From assembly GCA_038276395.1 (NCBI GenBank), contig JBBQAA010000030.1:1-64000 (forward strand): a stretch of 64,000 nt of DNA. Reading direction: 5' to 3'. The notes beneath the pieces were generated by a model. That model worked only from the letters and a program-made list of their open reading frames with translations. It was not told the DNA's origin and ran no database searches. Shown piece after piece: positions 16,695 through 24,500 of this stretch. The stretch is from JBBQAA01 sp038276395. Lineage in GTDB: Bacteria; Actinomycetota; Thermoleophilia; Solirubrobacterales; Solirubrobacteraceae. Position numbers and translations under genes: made by a program. The stretch's first letter is position 1. Each line of letters starts with the position of its first letter.

Positions 16695-17498
16695 GTGGAC
16701 CGCGCCATCGTCTTCCTCTCCGACTACGGGCTCGAGGACCCCTTCGTCGGGACCTGCCACGCCGTGATCGCCCGCATCGCCCCGGCCGCCCGGGTGATCG
16801 ACCTGACCCACGGGATCGGGCGCCATGCCGTGCTCGAGGGCGCCTCCGTGCTGCGCAACGCGCTCGCCTACCTACCGGACGGCGGCATCGTGCTCGCCGT
16901 CGTCGATCCCGAGGTGGGGACCGAGCGCCGCGCCGTGGCGGTGCGCTCGGCCGACGGCCGGCTGTGGGTCGGTCCGGACAACGGCCTGCTGGCCCTGGGG
17001 CTGGCCGCGGCGGGCGGAGCGACCGAGGCGGTCGACATCGGGCGCTCGCCCCACCGGCTCGAGCCGGTGGCCGCGACGTTCCACGGGCGCGACGTGTTCG
17101 CGCCCGTGGCGGCCGCGCTCGCCGCCGGTGCCGGGCTCGCCGAGGCGGGGGACCCGATTCCGGCGGCCGAGCTCGCCGCCGTCGAGCTCGACGGGCCGCG
17201 CCGGGACGGGGAGCGCCTCATCGCCCGGGCGGTCGAGATCGACCGGTTCGGCAACGTCCAGCTCGACGCGGGCCACGAGGACCTCGCGGGGACGCGGCTC
17301 CGGCTCGGGCGGGCGGTGCTCGTGGGCGGCCGGGAGGCGGTCTTCGCCCGGACCTTCGCCGACGCCGCGCCGGGTCAGCTCCTGCTCTACGAGGACGCCT
17401 GGCGGCGGCTGGCGCTCGCGATCAACCGCGGCGACGCGGCGCGCGAGCTGGGGATCGCGCCGGGCGCCGAGGTCGCGCTCACGCCGGGCGCGCCGTGA
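16695..17498 (+). CDS. SAM hydrolase / SAM hydroxide adenosyltransferase (DUF62 family)
   Basis: 267 aa of the fluorinase/chlorinase superfamily. Typical members hydrolyse S-adenosylmethionine to adenosine and methionine. It has FLSDYGLEDPFVG, VVDPEVGTERR (Asp and Arg of the Asp-Arg-His hydrolytic triad) and TFHGRDVFAP (His). It lacks the insertion that marks fluorinases, as far as I can judge by eye. GTG start, with CACCCT eight bases upstream. It overlaps birA by four bases and follows the SAM-consuming cobA-hemD gene by 85 bp. Confidence 0.88.
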   Translation: MDRAIVFLSDYGLEDPFVGTCHAVIARIAPAARVIDLTHGIGRHAVLEGASVLRNALAYLPDGGIVLAVVDPEVGTERRAVAVRSADGRLWVGPDNGLLALGLAAAGGATEAVDIGRSPHRLEPVAATFHGRDVFAPVAAALAAGAGLAEAGDPIPAAELAAVELDGPRRDGERLIARAVEIDRFGNVQLDAGHEDLAGTRLRLGRAVLVGGREAVFARTFADAAPGQLLLYEDAWRRLALAINRGDAARELGIAPGAEVALTPGAP

Positions 17499-18169
17499 TC
17501 GGATACCCGCGCGTCCACCTGCGCGAGACAGGCTCGACCAACGACCGCGCCCGTGCGCTCGCCGCCGCGGGCGCGCCGCACGGGACGCTCGTCACCGCGG
17601 CGCGGCAGACGGGCGGGCGCGGGCGCCAGGGGCGCGCGTGGAGCGCGCCCGCCGGGGCGCTCGCGCTGTCCCTTCTCGTCCGGGCACCGGGCCCCCTGCT
17701 CTCGCTGGCCGCGGGGGTCGCCGTGGCCGGGTCCGTGGGGCCGGACGCGGGCGTGAAGTGGCCGAACGACGTGCTCGTGGACGGGGACCGCAAAGTGGCG
17801 GGCATCCTCGTCGAGGGGAGGCCGGTCGAGGGCTGGGCGGTCGTGGGGATCGGGGTGAACGTCGCGGTGTCGCTGGCCGATCTGCCGCCTCCGCTGCGCA
17901 GCCGTGCCGCCACTCTGGGCCTGGGCAGCGGGGAGATCGAGGACTGGCTGGCACGCCTGCTGGCCGCGCTCGACGCCGCGCTCGCGCTTCCGGACGCGGC
18001 GGTGCTCTCCGCGTTCCGCGCTCGCGACGCGCTCCGCGGACGCGACGTGAGCTGGGCCACGGGCTCCGGCCGCGCCGACGGGGTCGACGAGCAGGGACGC
18101 CTGCGCGTCCTCACCGCGGCGGGCGAGCAGGTCCTCGCCGCCGGCGAGGTCCACCTCGGGGCCCCGTAG
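17495..18169 (+). CDS. birA: Biotin--[acetyl-CoA-carboxylase] ligase, HTH-less type
   Basis: 224 aa. The catalytic domain starts at residue 5 with no N-terminal winged helix, so it is a monofunctional ligase, not a repressor. Signature motifs are GSTNDRA, the biotin/AMP loop GGRGRQGRAW, VKWPNDVLVDG and GIGVNVAV. The GTG start overlaps the SAM hydrolase stop. Confidence 0.92.
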   Translation: MIGYPRVHLRETGSTNDRARALAAAGAPHGTLVTAARQTGGRGRQGRAWSAPAGALALSLLVRAPGPLLSLAAGVAVAGSVGPDAGVKWPNDVLVDGDRKVAGILVEGRPVEGWAVVGIGVNVAVSLADLPPPLRSRAATLGLGSGEIEDWLARLLAALDAALALPDAAVLSAFRARDALRGRDVSWATGSGRADGVDEQGRLRVLTAAGEQVLAAGEVHLGAP

Positions 18170-18177
18170 AAGATGAA

Positions 18178-18214
18178 TGGCGATTGAACCGCGGTATGCG
18201 CGGTCAGATCGCCA
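18178..18214. terminator. Strong hairpin between convergent birA and the helicase gene
   Basis: Nested arms TGGCGAT/ATCGCCA (7 bp) and ACCGCG/CGCGGT (6 bp) are separated by a 3-by-3 internal loop around a GTATG loop. It fills most of the 73-bp convergent gap, so it can serve both strands. There is no T tract. Confidence 0.6.
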
Positions 18215-18242
18215 CTCGATCCCGCAACGACCGCCGACGCCC

Positions 18243-20900
18243 CTACGCGGCCTCGTCCTCCGGCGCGGCCTTGCCCCGCGCGGAGCGCCGCGCAGCCAGG
18301 GCGTCCTGGGCGGCGGCGGTGATCGCGGCGACGGGATCGACCTCCGGAGCGGCGGGCGCCTTCTGCTTCGCGGGCGCGCGCCGCCGGCGCGGCTTCGGTG
18401 CCGGCGGCGCATCTGACTCGTTGGGCTCGACCGCGACGGCCGGAGCCTCGGCTCCCTCCTCCTTGCCGGGAACGATCTCGACGACCGCTCTGTCCGGAGC
18501 GCCGGAGCCCTCTCCCTTCTTCCGCCGCCGCCGCGCGCTGCGCTTGCCCTTGGGGAAGTTGCGCAGGAGATCCCGCGCGAGGGCGCTCGGCTTGCGCGAG
18601 AGCCGCGTCCGCGCGCCGTTGACGGCGTCGGCCGCCTCGGCCGTGTGCGGCAGCGCGGCGGCGAGCAGCGCGGCGGAGAGCCGGCGGTCCTGCTTGCGCG
18701 AGGCGTGCACGAGCCGCCGCGCGTTTCGCGCGTGCGCGCCGCCCGCGGAGTTGACGAGCAGACCGAGCAGCCGCTTGGTCTCCGGCCAGCGCTGGACGGC
18801 GTACTCCTCGTGCACCTCGCGGGTGTACTCGGCCAGGCGCCAGATCCAGTTGTTGGCCTGGTCGCGGCGCCCGATCCGCTTCTCGGCCAGCGCCTGCAGG
18901 AGGACCTTGACGCCCCCGCGGCGCTCGTCCCGCGGCCAGGAGCCGACGATCTCGACGGCATGGTCAAAGGCCTCGGGGTCGCGCGCGCCGGCCACCTCGG
19001 CCAGGGCGCGGGCGCGCAGCGGCGCCTGGCGGTTCGAGGTCAGCGCCTCGAGCAGGAAGGAACGGCGCAGCTCCCCGCCCTTGTCGAAGTGGAGCATCGC
19101 CCGCGCGCGCCGCCAGCCGTTCGCCGTGACCTTCTTGCCCGCAAGCCGCGCCCACGCCACCTGCTCGCCGTAGTCGAGGTGCTCGACGGCCAGGCGCCAG
19201 AGCTCGCGCTCGAAGACCTCGGCGCGGCGCTCGATGTCGGGCGTGACGGGCATGACGCGGCGCTCGACGCGCACCCGGCGCCCGCGGCCGCGCCGCACGG
19301 GCCCGACGACGATCGCGCCGCCGCGGTAGACGTCACGGTCGAGCAGCGAGTGGAGCGTGACGACCGGGTCGTCGTGCTTGGTGGCCGGGTGGACGAAGTC
19401 GATGACGATCCCCGCCTCCTTGCCCGGATGCCGGCGCGTGACGCGCCCGACGCGCTGCTGGTAGATGCGGCGGGAGGCGGTCGGCGCCAGGTGCATGCAG
19501 ACGGTGGCGCGCGGCGAGTTCCAGCCCTCGGCCAGGAGCTGGGCGTTGACGAGCACGTCGACCTTCCCCGCCTCGTAGTCGGCGAGGATCCGCGCCAGCT
19601 CGCGCTTGGGCGTCTCGCCCGAGACTGCCTGCGCGTTCATCCCGAACTCGCGGAAGGCCTCGGCGACGTTGTAGGCGTGGCGCACGCCCGCGGCGTAGAC
19701 GACCCCGGGGATACCGGCGAAGCGCGTCTTGTAGAGGTCGGCGATCGCCATGTTGAACGGCGCCTGGTCGAGCAGCTCCGCCAGCATCTCCTGGTCGAAC
19801 TCGGTATCGACCTCGCCGCGGCGGAGCGGCACCTTGGCGATCGTCCGCACGCCGGGTCCGGGCGGGATCCGGATGCAGCGCAGCGGCGCGATAACGCCGC
19901 GGCGCGCGGCCTGGGCGAGGTCGAAGCGAGAGGTCTGGGTGGGGAAGAGATCGGTGACGTGGCGGGCGATGAGCGCGCCCGTCGCGGTCATGCCGATGAA
20001 GATCGGCCCGCCCCACGAGCGGATCGCCGCCGAGGTCTTCTCCCCGAGCGCCGTGTGCGCCTCGTCGCAGATGACGATCGAGTAGGCGTCGGAGATCCGC
20101 CCGGCGTTGCGCACGAACCACTGGTAGGTCTCGACGGTCACCGGCCCGTGCGGGTCGTCCTTCCCGTCGAGCAGCGCCGGGGAGATGCGCTTGCGGTAGC
20201 CGCGGTCGCGCAGCTCCCCCTCGAACTGGTCGACGAGGTTACGCCGGTGGGTGAGGATGAGGACGCCGCCGGTGCGCGATGCCTCGACGAAGCCGAGCGC
20301 GGCGACGGACTTGCCCGCCCCCGTGGCGTGCTCGAACCAGAAGCGGCGGACGGCGTTCGGGTCCTCGAGCGCCTCGGCCAGCTCCTCGTCCTCCGAGGTC
20401 TCCTCGGCCCAGTCCTGCGGCTCCTCCTCGACGGCCTCGTCCTCGAGCTCGAGGGCGGCCTCGAGGCCCTCCTCGCCGGGGATCGCCGCCGAGGCGAGCT
20501 CGGCCGGCTCGGCGATCGCCTCCGCGCCGGCGCCGTTCTGCGCGGTGCGCTGCGCCTCGGCCATGAGCGCGGTGAGCGTGCCCGATAGCGCGTCGACCTG
20601 GTGGGCGGAGAGGACGGTCCCGTCGACGAGCGTCGGCTCGTCCTCCGAGAGCACCCGCTCGAGGCCGAGCAGGAGGGAGAACTCGCGCCGCCAGCCGACC
20701 GAGGGGAACTTCGCGCCCGCGTCGAGCTCCCCCAGCGCGCAGTCGAACGCGCGCCGACGGGCGGTACCCGCGGCCAGTGCGTCGGCGGGCTCCTCGCCCG
20801 GATGGACGAAGCGCTCGGCGGTGAAGTCCTCCGCGCGCGCGAGCGCCGCGGAATCGGGAATGGGCGGGGCGCTCGTGCGCCCGGGGTTGGGGTCGGCCAT
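18243..20900 (-). CDS. DEAD/DEAH-box SF2 helicase with an acidic insert and long C-terminal extension
   Basis: 885 aa. A Q-motif-like HQVDALSGTL is at about 100-109. An acidic low-complexity insert of about 75 residues (Glu-rich, 115-185) precedes motif I ATGAGKS (192-198). Motif II DEAH is at 279-282 and motif III MTATG at 304-308. The second RecA domain ends in QQRVGRVTRR. The final 400 residues have no domain I recognise and end in Arg/Lys/Pro-rich and Ala-rich tracts. The frame is open further upstream. I chose ATG 20900 (MADPNPG) because CAGG sits at proper spacing before it and GC3 falls further upstream. It could act in RNA or DNA remodelling. No nuclease or defence gene is adjacent. 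Confidence 0.8.
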   Translation of the reverse strand: MADPNPGRTSAPPIPDSAALARAEDFTAERFVHPGEEPADALAAGTARRRAFDCALGELDAGAKFPSVGWRREFSLLLGLERVLSEDEPTLVDGTVLSAHQVDALSGTLTALMAEAQRTAQNGAGAEAIAEPAELASAAIPGEEGLEAALELEDEAVEEEPQDWAEETSEDEELAEALEDPNAVRRFWFEHATGAGKSVAALGFVEASRTGGVLILTHRRNLVDQFEGELRDRGYRKRISPALLDGKDDPHGPVTVETYQWFVRNAGRISDAYSIVICDEAHTALGEKTSAAIRSWGGPIFIGMTATGALIARHVTDLFPTQTSRFDLAQAARRGVIAPLRCIRIPPGPGVRTIAKVPLRRGEVDTEFDQEMLAELLDQAPFNMAIADLYKTRFAGIPGVVYAAGVRHAYNVAEAFREFGMNAQAVSGETPKRELARILADYEAGKVDVLVNAQLLAEGWNSPRATVCMHLAPTASRRIYQQRVGRVTRRHPGKEAGIVIDFVHPATKHDDPVVTLHSLLDRDVYRGGAIVVGPVRRGRGRRVRVERRVMPVTPDIERRAEVFERELWRLAVEHLDYGEQVAWARLAGKKVTANGWRRARAMLHFDKGGELRRSFLLEALTSNRQAPLRARALAEVAGARDPEAFDHAVEIVGSWPRDERRGGVKVLLQALAEKRIGRRDQANNWIWRLAEYTREVHEEYAVQRWPETKRLLGLLVNSAGGAHARNARRLVHASRKQDRRLSAALLAAALPHTAEAADAVNGARTRLSRKPSALARDLLRNFPKGKRSARRRRKKGEGSGAPDRAVVEIVPGKEEGAEAPAVAVEPNESDAPPAPKPRRRRAPAKQKAPAAPEVDPVAAITAAAQDALAARRSARGKAAPEDEAA

Positions 20901-21084
20901 AGTGACCTGCGATGGGAATGGAAACGTCGCGCGGGACGGCGTCGTCCCGGCGAGCTGGACGGTCGGGTGGGAGGACGGAGGCGGCACCGATTGCCGCGCT
21001 CGCGAAGTTCCTTCCACCCGCGCTCTCCAAGCATAGCCTCAAGGCGGCGCCCTTGCGGAGGATCCCAGGGATACGCTGTGGCGC
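20901..21084. other. Divergent promoter region, helicase / TlpA-like gene
   Basis: 184 bp. It holds the tlpA -10 TACGCT (21072-21077), eight bases before its ATG, and an imperfect inverted repeat CGGGAC...GTCCCG (20932-20949). I see no clear -35/-10 pair for the helicase gene. Confidence 0.45.
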
Positions 21085-21645
21085 ATGCGCTCGGCGCGTG
21101 CCCTCCTCGCCCTCGGTGTCGTGCTCCTCGCCGGTTGCGGCAGCGGCGGGTCGAGCCAGGCGCCGGGGGCCGCTGCGCAGCAGCGCGCGCTGGCGGGCGC
21201 GCCGCGCGAGCTGGCCGCGCTGCACGCGCAGGCCAACCAGATCCTCGGCGGCGGCGTGCCCGCGTTCACCGCGCGCCTGCGCGCCCTGCGCGGCCACCCG
21301 GTCGTCGTCAACAAGTGGGCGTCGTGGTGCGCGCCGTGCCGGCTCGAGTTCCCCGTGCTCCAGCGCGTAGCGGCCCGAGCGGGCAAGCGGGTGGCGTTCC
21401 TCGGCCTCAACGCCCGCGACGACGGCGCCTCCGCCCGGCGCTACCTGCGGAGCCACCCGGTCTCCTATCCGAGCTACCGCGACCCGACGCAGGCGCTCTC
21501 GAGCACGGTCAGCGCGCCGCAGGGCTTCCCGATCACGGACTTCTTCGACGCCACCGGGCATCTCGTCTTCCAGCACGCGGGGCCCTACGTCTCCGACGCG
21601 GCGCTCGCCGGGGACATCCGCAAGTACCTCCACGTCGCCCTGTGA
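21085..21645 (+). CDS. TlpA/ResA-like thioredoxin-family lipoprotein
   Basis: 186 aa. Lipobox LLAGC ends the signal peptide at Cys19. The redox site WCAPC follows VVNKWASW, and the cis-Pro segment QGFPITDFFD is typical of TlpA/ResA. It is likely a membrane-tethered extracytoplasmic thiol reductase. By family it could reduce apocytochrome c for the Ccm system 9 kb away, but that is inference. The stop overlaps the next gene's GTG. Confidence 0.88.
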   Translation: MRSARALLALGVVLLAGCGSGGSSQAPGAAAQQRALAGAPRELAALHAQANQILGGGVPAFTARLRALRGHPVVVNKWASWCAPCRLEFPVLQRVAARAGKRVAFLGLNARDDGASARRYLRSHPVSYPSYRDPTQALSSTVSAPQGFPITDFFDATGHLVFQHAGPYVSDAALAGDIRKYLHVAL

Positions 21646-22073
21646 GCAGCGAGATCCGGCGGGTCCGGACGAGCGAGGAGCGCGAGGTCGCGCTCCGCCT
21701 GCGGCACGAGATCTTCTGCGTCGAGCAGGGCGTCCCGCCGGGCGATGAGCAGGACGGCCGGGACCCGGAGGGTCTGCACCTCGTCGCGCTCGAGGAAGGC
21801 GAGGTCGTCGGGGCCTGCCGCCTCGTCTTCGTCGGCGGGACCGTCCAGTTCTCGCGCCTGGCCGTGCGCTCCGGCTCCCGGCGCCGGGGGATCGCCTCCC
21901 GCCTGCTCGAGGCGGCGGACGCCGAGGCGCGCGCCGCCGGCGCGCGGCGGCTCGTCCTCCACGCCCAGACCTACGCGTGCGACCTCTACGCCGCCCAGGG
22001 CTACCGGCGCCGGGGACCGACGTTCTTCGAGGCTGGCATCGAGCACGTGGCGATGGAGAAGCGCGTTGCCTGA
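21642..22073 (+). CDS. GNAT-family N-acetyltransferase (ElaA-like)
   Basis: 143 aa. RHEIFCVEQGVPPGDEQDGRD at the N-terminus is typical of ElaA-like GNATs. The acetyl-CoA loop is SRRRGIASRLL, and YAAQGYRRRGP is motif B. The substrate is not predictable. GTG start inside the preceding stop, and TTG of the next gene overlaps its own stop. Confidence 0.85.
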   Translation: MSSEIRRVRTSEEREVALRLRHEIFCVEQGVPPGDEQDGRDPEGLHLVALEEGEVVGACRLVFVGGTVQFSRLAVRSGSRRRGIASRLLEAADAEARAAGARRLVLHAQTYACDLYAAQGYRRRGPTFFEAGIEHVAMEKRVA

Positions 22074-23046
22074 GGTCCGCGCCGACCCGCTTACCGGGTT
22101 GCGGACCATCATCGCCGGGGATCGCGCCACGCGCCCCGGCGCGGGCCTCGAGGTCGCGCCCGGGCCGCCGATCGACGCCGCGCGGGACCCCTTCGCGCCC
22201 GGCCACGAGGACCGCACCCCACCCGAGCTGTGGGCCGACCGCCCGGATGGCGGCGCGCCCGGCACGCCCGGCTGGCGGGTGCGCGCCGTGCCGAACCTCT
22301 ACCCGGCGCTCGCCGCCGACGCAGCCGATCCGCCGCGCGACGGCCGCCCCGAGCTCTTCCACGCCGAGGCGGCGGCGGGCGCCCACGAGGTCATCGTCAA
22401 CGGCCCCCAATCCGTCGCGTCGCTCTGCGAGCTGCCGGCCGAGCAGGTCGTCCTCGCGCTCGAGGGCTGGCGGGCCCGCATGGCCGCCCACGCGGGCGCC
22501 GCCCACCGCCACCTGATCGTCAACGAGCGGCGCGAGGCGGGCGCGTCCCTGCCTCACACCCACGCCCAGCTCTACGCGCTGCCCTTCGTCCCCGCCGCCG
22601 TGGCGCGGGAGCGGGAGCGGAGCGCCGCCTACGCGGAGCAGACGATGGGTCAGAATCTCCTGGCCGACGTCGTGCAGGAGGAGGTACGCCGCCGCGCGCG
22701 CCTCGTCGCCGTGGACGACGAGGCCGTGCTCATCGCGCCCTACGCGAGCCGGGTCCCGTTCCAGCTCATGCTCGTCCCGCGCGTGCCTCGCGCGCGCTTC
22801 GAGGACGCCGGCCCCACCGGGGCTCGGCTCCTGCACGACGGGCTCGCCCGGCTCGCTCGGCGCCTCGGCGCGCCGCCGCCGCTGAACCTGTGGGTCCGCA
22901 CCGCGCCCGCGGGCGCCGGGACGTTCTGCTGGCGCATCGACGTCCTACCCCGGCTCGGCCAGCCGGCGGGGCTCGAGCTCGGGACGGGGCTCAACCTCAA
23001 CGTGGTCGCGCCGGAGCGGGTGGCGGCGGAGCTGCGCGGGGTGTAG
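22066..23046 (+). CDS. Galactose-1-phosphate uridylyltransferase-family (GalT/HIT) protein
   Basis: 326 aa. The N-terminus EVRADPLTGLRTIIAGDRATRP and the nucleotidyl-transfer motif SLPHTHAQLYALPFVP (HxHxQ) place it in the GalT branch of the HIT superfamily. No galK or galE is nearby, so the true substrate may be another hexose-1-phosphate, as in ADP-glucose phosphorylase. TTG start overlaps the GNAT stop by eight bases. Confidence 0.8.
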   Translation: MPEVRADPLTGLRTIIAGDRATRPGAGLEVAPGPPIDAARDPFAPGHEDRTPPELWADRPDGGAPGTPGWRVRAVPNLYPALAADAADPPRDGRPELFHAEAAAGAHEVIVNGPQSVASLCELPAEQVVLALEGWRARMAAHAGAAHRHLIVNERREAGASLPHTHAQLYALPFVPAAVARERERSAAYAEQTMGQNLLADVVQEEVRRRARLVAVDDEAVLIAPYASRVPFQLMLVPRVPRARFEDAGPTGARLLHDGLARLARRLGAPPPLNLWVRTAPAGAGTFCWRIDVLPRLGQPAGLELGTGLNLNVVAPERVAAELRGV

Positions 23047-23080
23047 GGCTTCGGGACCGGTCGTAGCCCTCCGCTTGGCC

Positions 23081-24058
23081 CTACCGCCCGACCGAGCTCA
23101 TGTCCGGATACCGGTCCCCCGCTGCCACGCCGCGGGGCGCCGCCTCGTCGATCGCGGCGAGCTCCTCGCCGGTCAACCTGACGGTGGCCGCCGCCACGTT
23201 CTCCTCCAGGTAGGCGCGGCGCTTCGTGCCCGGGATCGGCACGACGTCCTTCCCCTGGGCGAGCACCCAGGCCAGCGCGAGCTGCCCCGGCTCGACGCCC
23301 TTGGCCTCGGCCAGCCCCCGCACGCGCGCGACGAGCGCCAGGTTCTGCTCGAGGTTCTCCTCGGCGAAGCGCGGGCTGGCGCGGCGGAAGTCATCGTCGG
23401 AGAGGTCCTCGGGCGAGGTGATCTTCCCGGTCAGGAACCCTCGGCCGAGCGGCGAGTAGGGCACGAGGCCGATCCCCAGCTCGCGCAGGGTGTCGAGGAT
23501 CTCGCCCTCGACGTCGCGCGTCCACAGCGAGTACTCGGTCTGCAGCGCCGTCAGCGGGTGGACGGCGTGGGCGCGGCGGATCGTCTCGGCGCTCGCTTCG
23601 CTCAGCCCAAGGTGGCGGACCTTGCCGGCCTGCACGAGCTCGGCCATCGCGCCGACGGTCTCCTCGATCGGCGTGTCCGGGTCGACGCGGTGCTGGTAGT
23701 AGAGGTCGATGTGGTCGACCCCGAGGCGGCGCAGCGAGGCCTCGCACGCGTCCCGCACGTAGCCGGGGGAGCCCTCGATCGAGCGGTCGCTCGGGTCCTT
23801 CCCGCGGCGGATGCCGAACTTCGTGGCGAGGACGACGCCGTCGCGGCGGTCGGCGATGGCGCGCCCCACGAGCTCCTCGTTCGCGCCCCGCCCGTACATG
23901 TCGGCGGTGTCGAGCAAAGTCACCCCGAGCTCCAGCGCCCGGTGGATGACCGCGATCGACTCCGCGTCGTCCCCCTCGCCGTAGAACTCCGACATCCCCA
24001 TGCACCCGAGGCCGACGGCGGCGACCTCGAGACCCTGACCGAGCTTGCGCTTATCCAT
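23081..24058 (-). CDS. Aldo/keto reductase
   Basis: 325-aa NADP-dependent oxidoreductase of the AKR11/13-like branch. The tetrad is visible as Asp and Tyr in LLDTADMYG, Lys in LATKFGIRR and His in DLYYQHRVDP. Start ATG 24058 (MDKRKLG) is supported by a CATGAT hexamer ending eight bases upstream, and ATGs at 24067 and 24070 are alternatives. It is divergent from dtd with 18 bp between start codons. Confidence 0.88.
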   Translation of the reverse strand: MDKRKLGQGLEVAAVGLGCMGMSEFYGEGDDAESIAVIHRALELGVTLLDTADMYGRGANEELVGRAIADRRDGVVLATKFGIRRGKDPSDRSIEGSPGYVRDACEASLRRLGVDHIDLYYQHRVDPDTPIEETVGAMAELVQAGKVRHLGLSEASAETIRRAHAVHPLTALQTEYSLWTRDVEGEILDTLRELGIGLVPYSPLGRGFLTGKITSPEDLSDDDFRRASPRFAEENLEQNLALVARVRGLAEAKGVEPGQLALAWVLAQGKDVVPIPGTKRRAYLEENVAAATVRLTGEELAAIDEAAPRGVAAGDRYPDMSSVGR

Positions 24059-24064
24059 GGCTGA

Positions 24065-24071
24065 CATCATG
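24065..24071. promoter_or_regulatory. Overlapping bidirectional -10 elements, aldo/keto reductase and dtd
   Basis: Plus strand CATCAT (24065-24070) ends seven bases before the dtd GTG 24077. Minus strand CATGAT (24071-24066) ends eight bases before the reductase ATG 24058. The two hexamers share five base pairs. Confidence 0.5.
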
Positions 24072-24076
24072 CCGCC

Positions 24077-24490
24077 GTGCGCGCGCTCCTCCAACGGGTG
24101 AAGCGCGCCGAGGTGCGAATCGGAGGCGAGCCCGTCGCGAGCATCGGCCCGGGCCTCCTCGTCCTCCTCGGGATCGCCACCGGAGACACGGGGCAGGACG
24201 CCGACCGCCTGGCCGGCCGGGTCGCCCGCCTGCGGATCTTCCCCGACGCCGAGGGGCGGATGAACGAGCCGCTCGGCGCCCGCGAGGTGCTCGTCGTCTC
24301 GCAGTTCACCCTGCTCGCGGACGCGCGCCGGGGCAACCGCCCGTCCTACACGGGCGCCGCGCGCCCCGAGCACGCCGAGCCGCTCTACGAGCGCTTCCGC
24401 GCGGCGCTCGGCGCGCAGGGCGGGGTATTCGGGGCGCACATGGAGGTCGAGCTCATAAACGACGGGCCCGTCACCCTGCTGCTCGAGTAG
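24077..24490 (+). CDS. dtd: D-aminoacyl-tRNA deacylase
   Basis: 137 aa, a proofreading enzyme that hydrolyses D-aminoacyl-tRNA. Start MRALLQRVKRAEV, catalytic-face SQFTLLADARRGNRPSYTGAA and the C-terminal NDGPVTLLLE with the Gly-cisPro motif are all present. GTG start. Its TAG stop (24488-24490) is also the first half of the next gene's -10. Confidence 0.95.
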   Translation: MRALLQRVKRAEVRIGGEPVASIGPGLLVLLGIATGDTGQDADRLAGRVARLRIFPDAEGRMNEPLGAREVLVVSQFTLLADARRGNRPSYTGAARPEHAEPLYERFRAALGAQGGVFGAHMEVELINDGPVTLLLE

Positions 24491-24493
24491 CCT
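24488..24493 (+). promoter_or_regulatory. -10 hexamer overlapping the dtd stop codon
   Basis: TAGCCT begins with the dtd TAG stop and ends eight bases before GTG 24501. Confidence 0.5.
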
Positions 24494-24500
24494 GCCGCCC

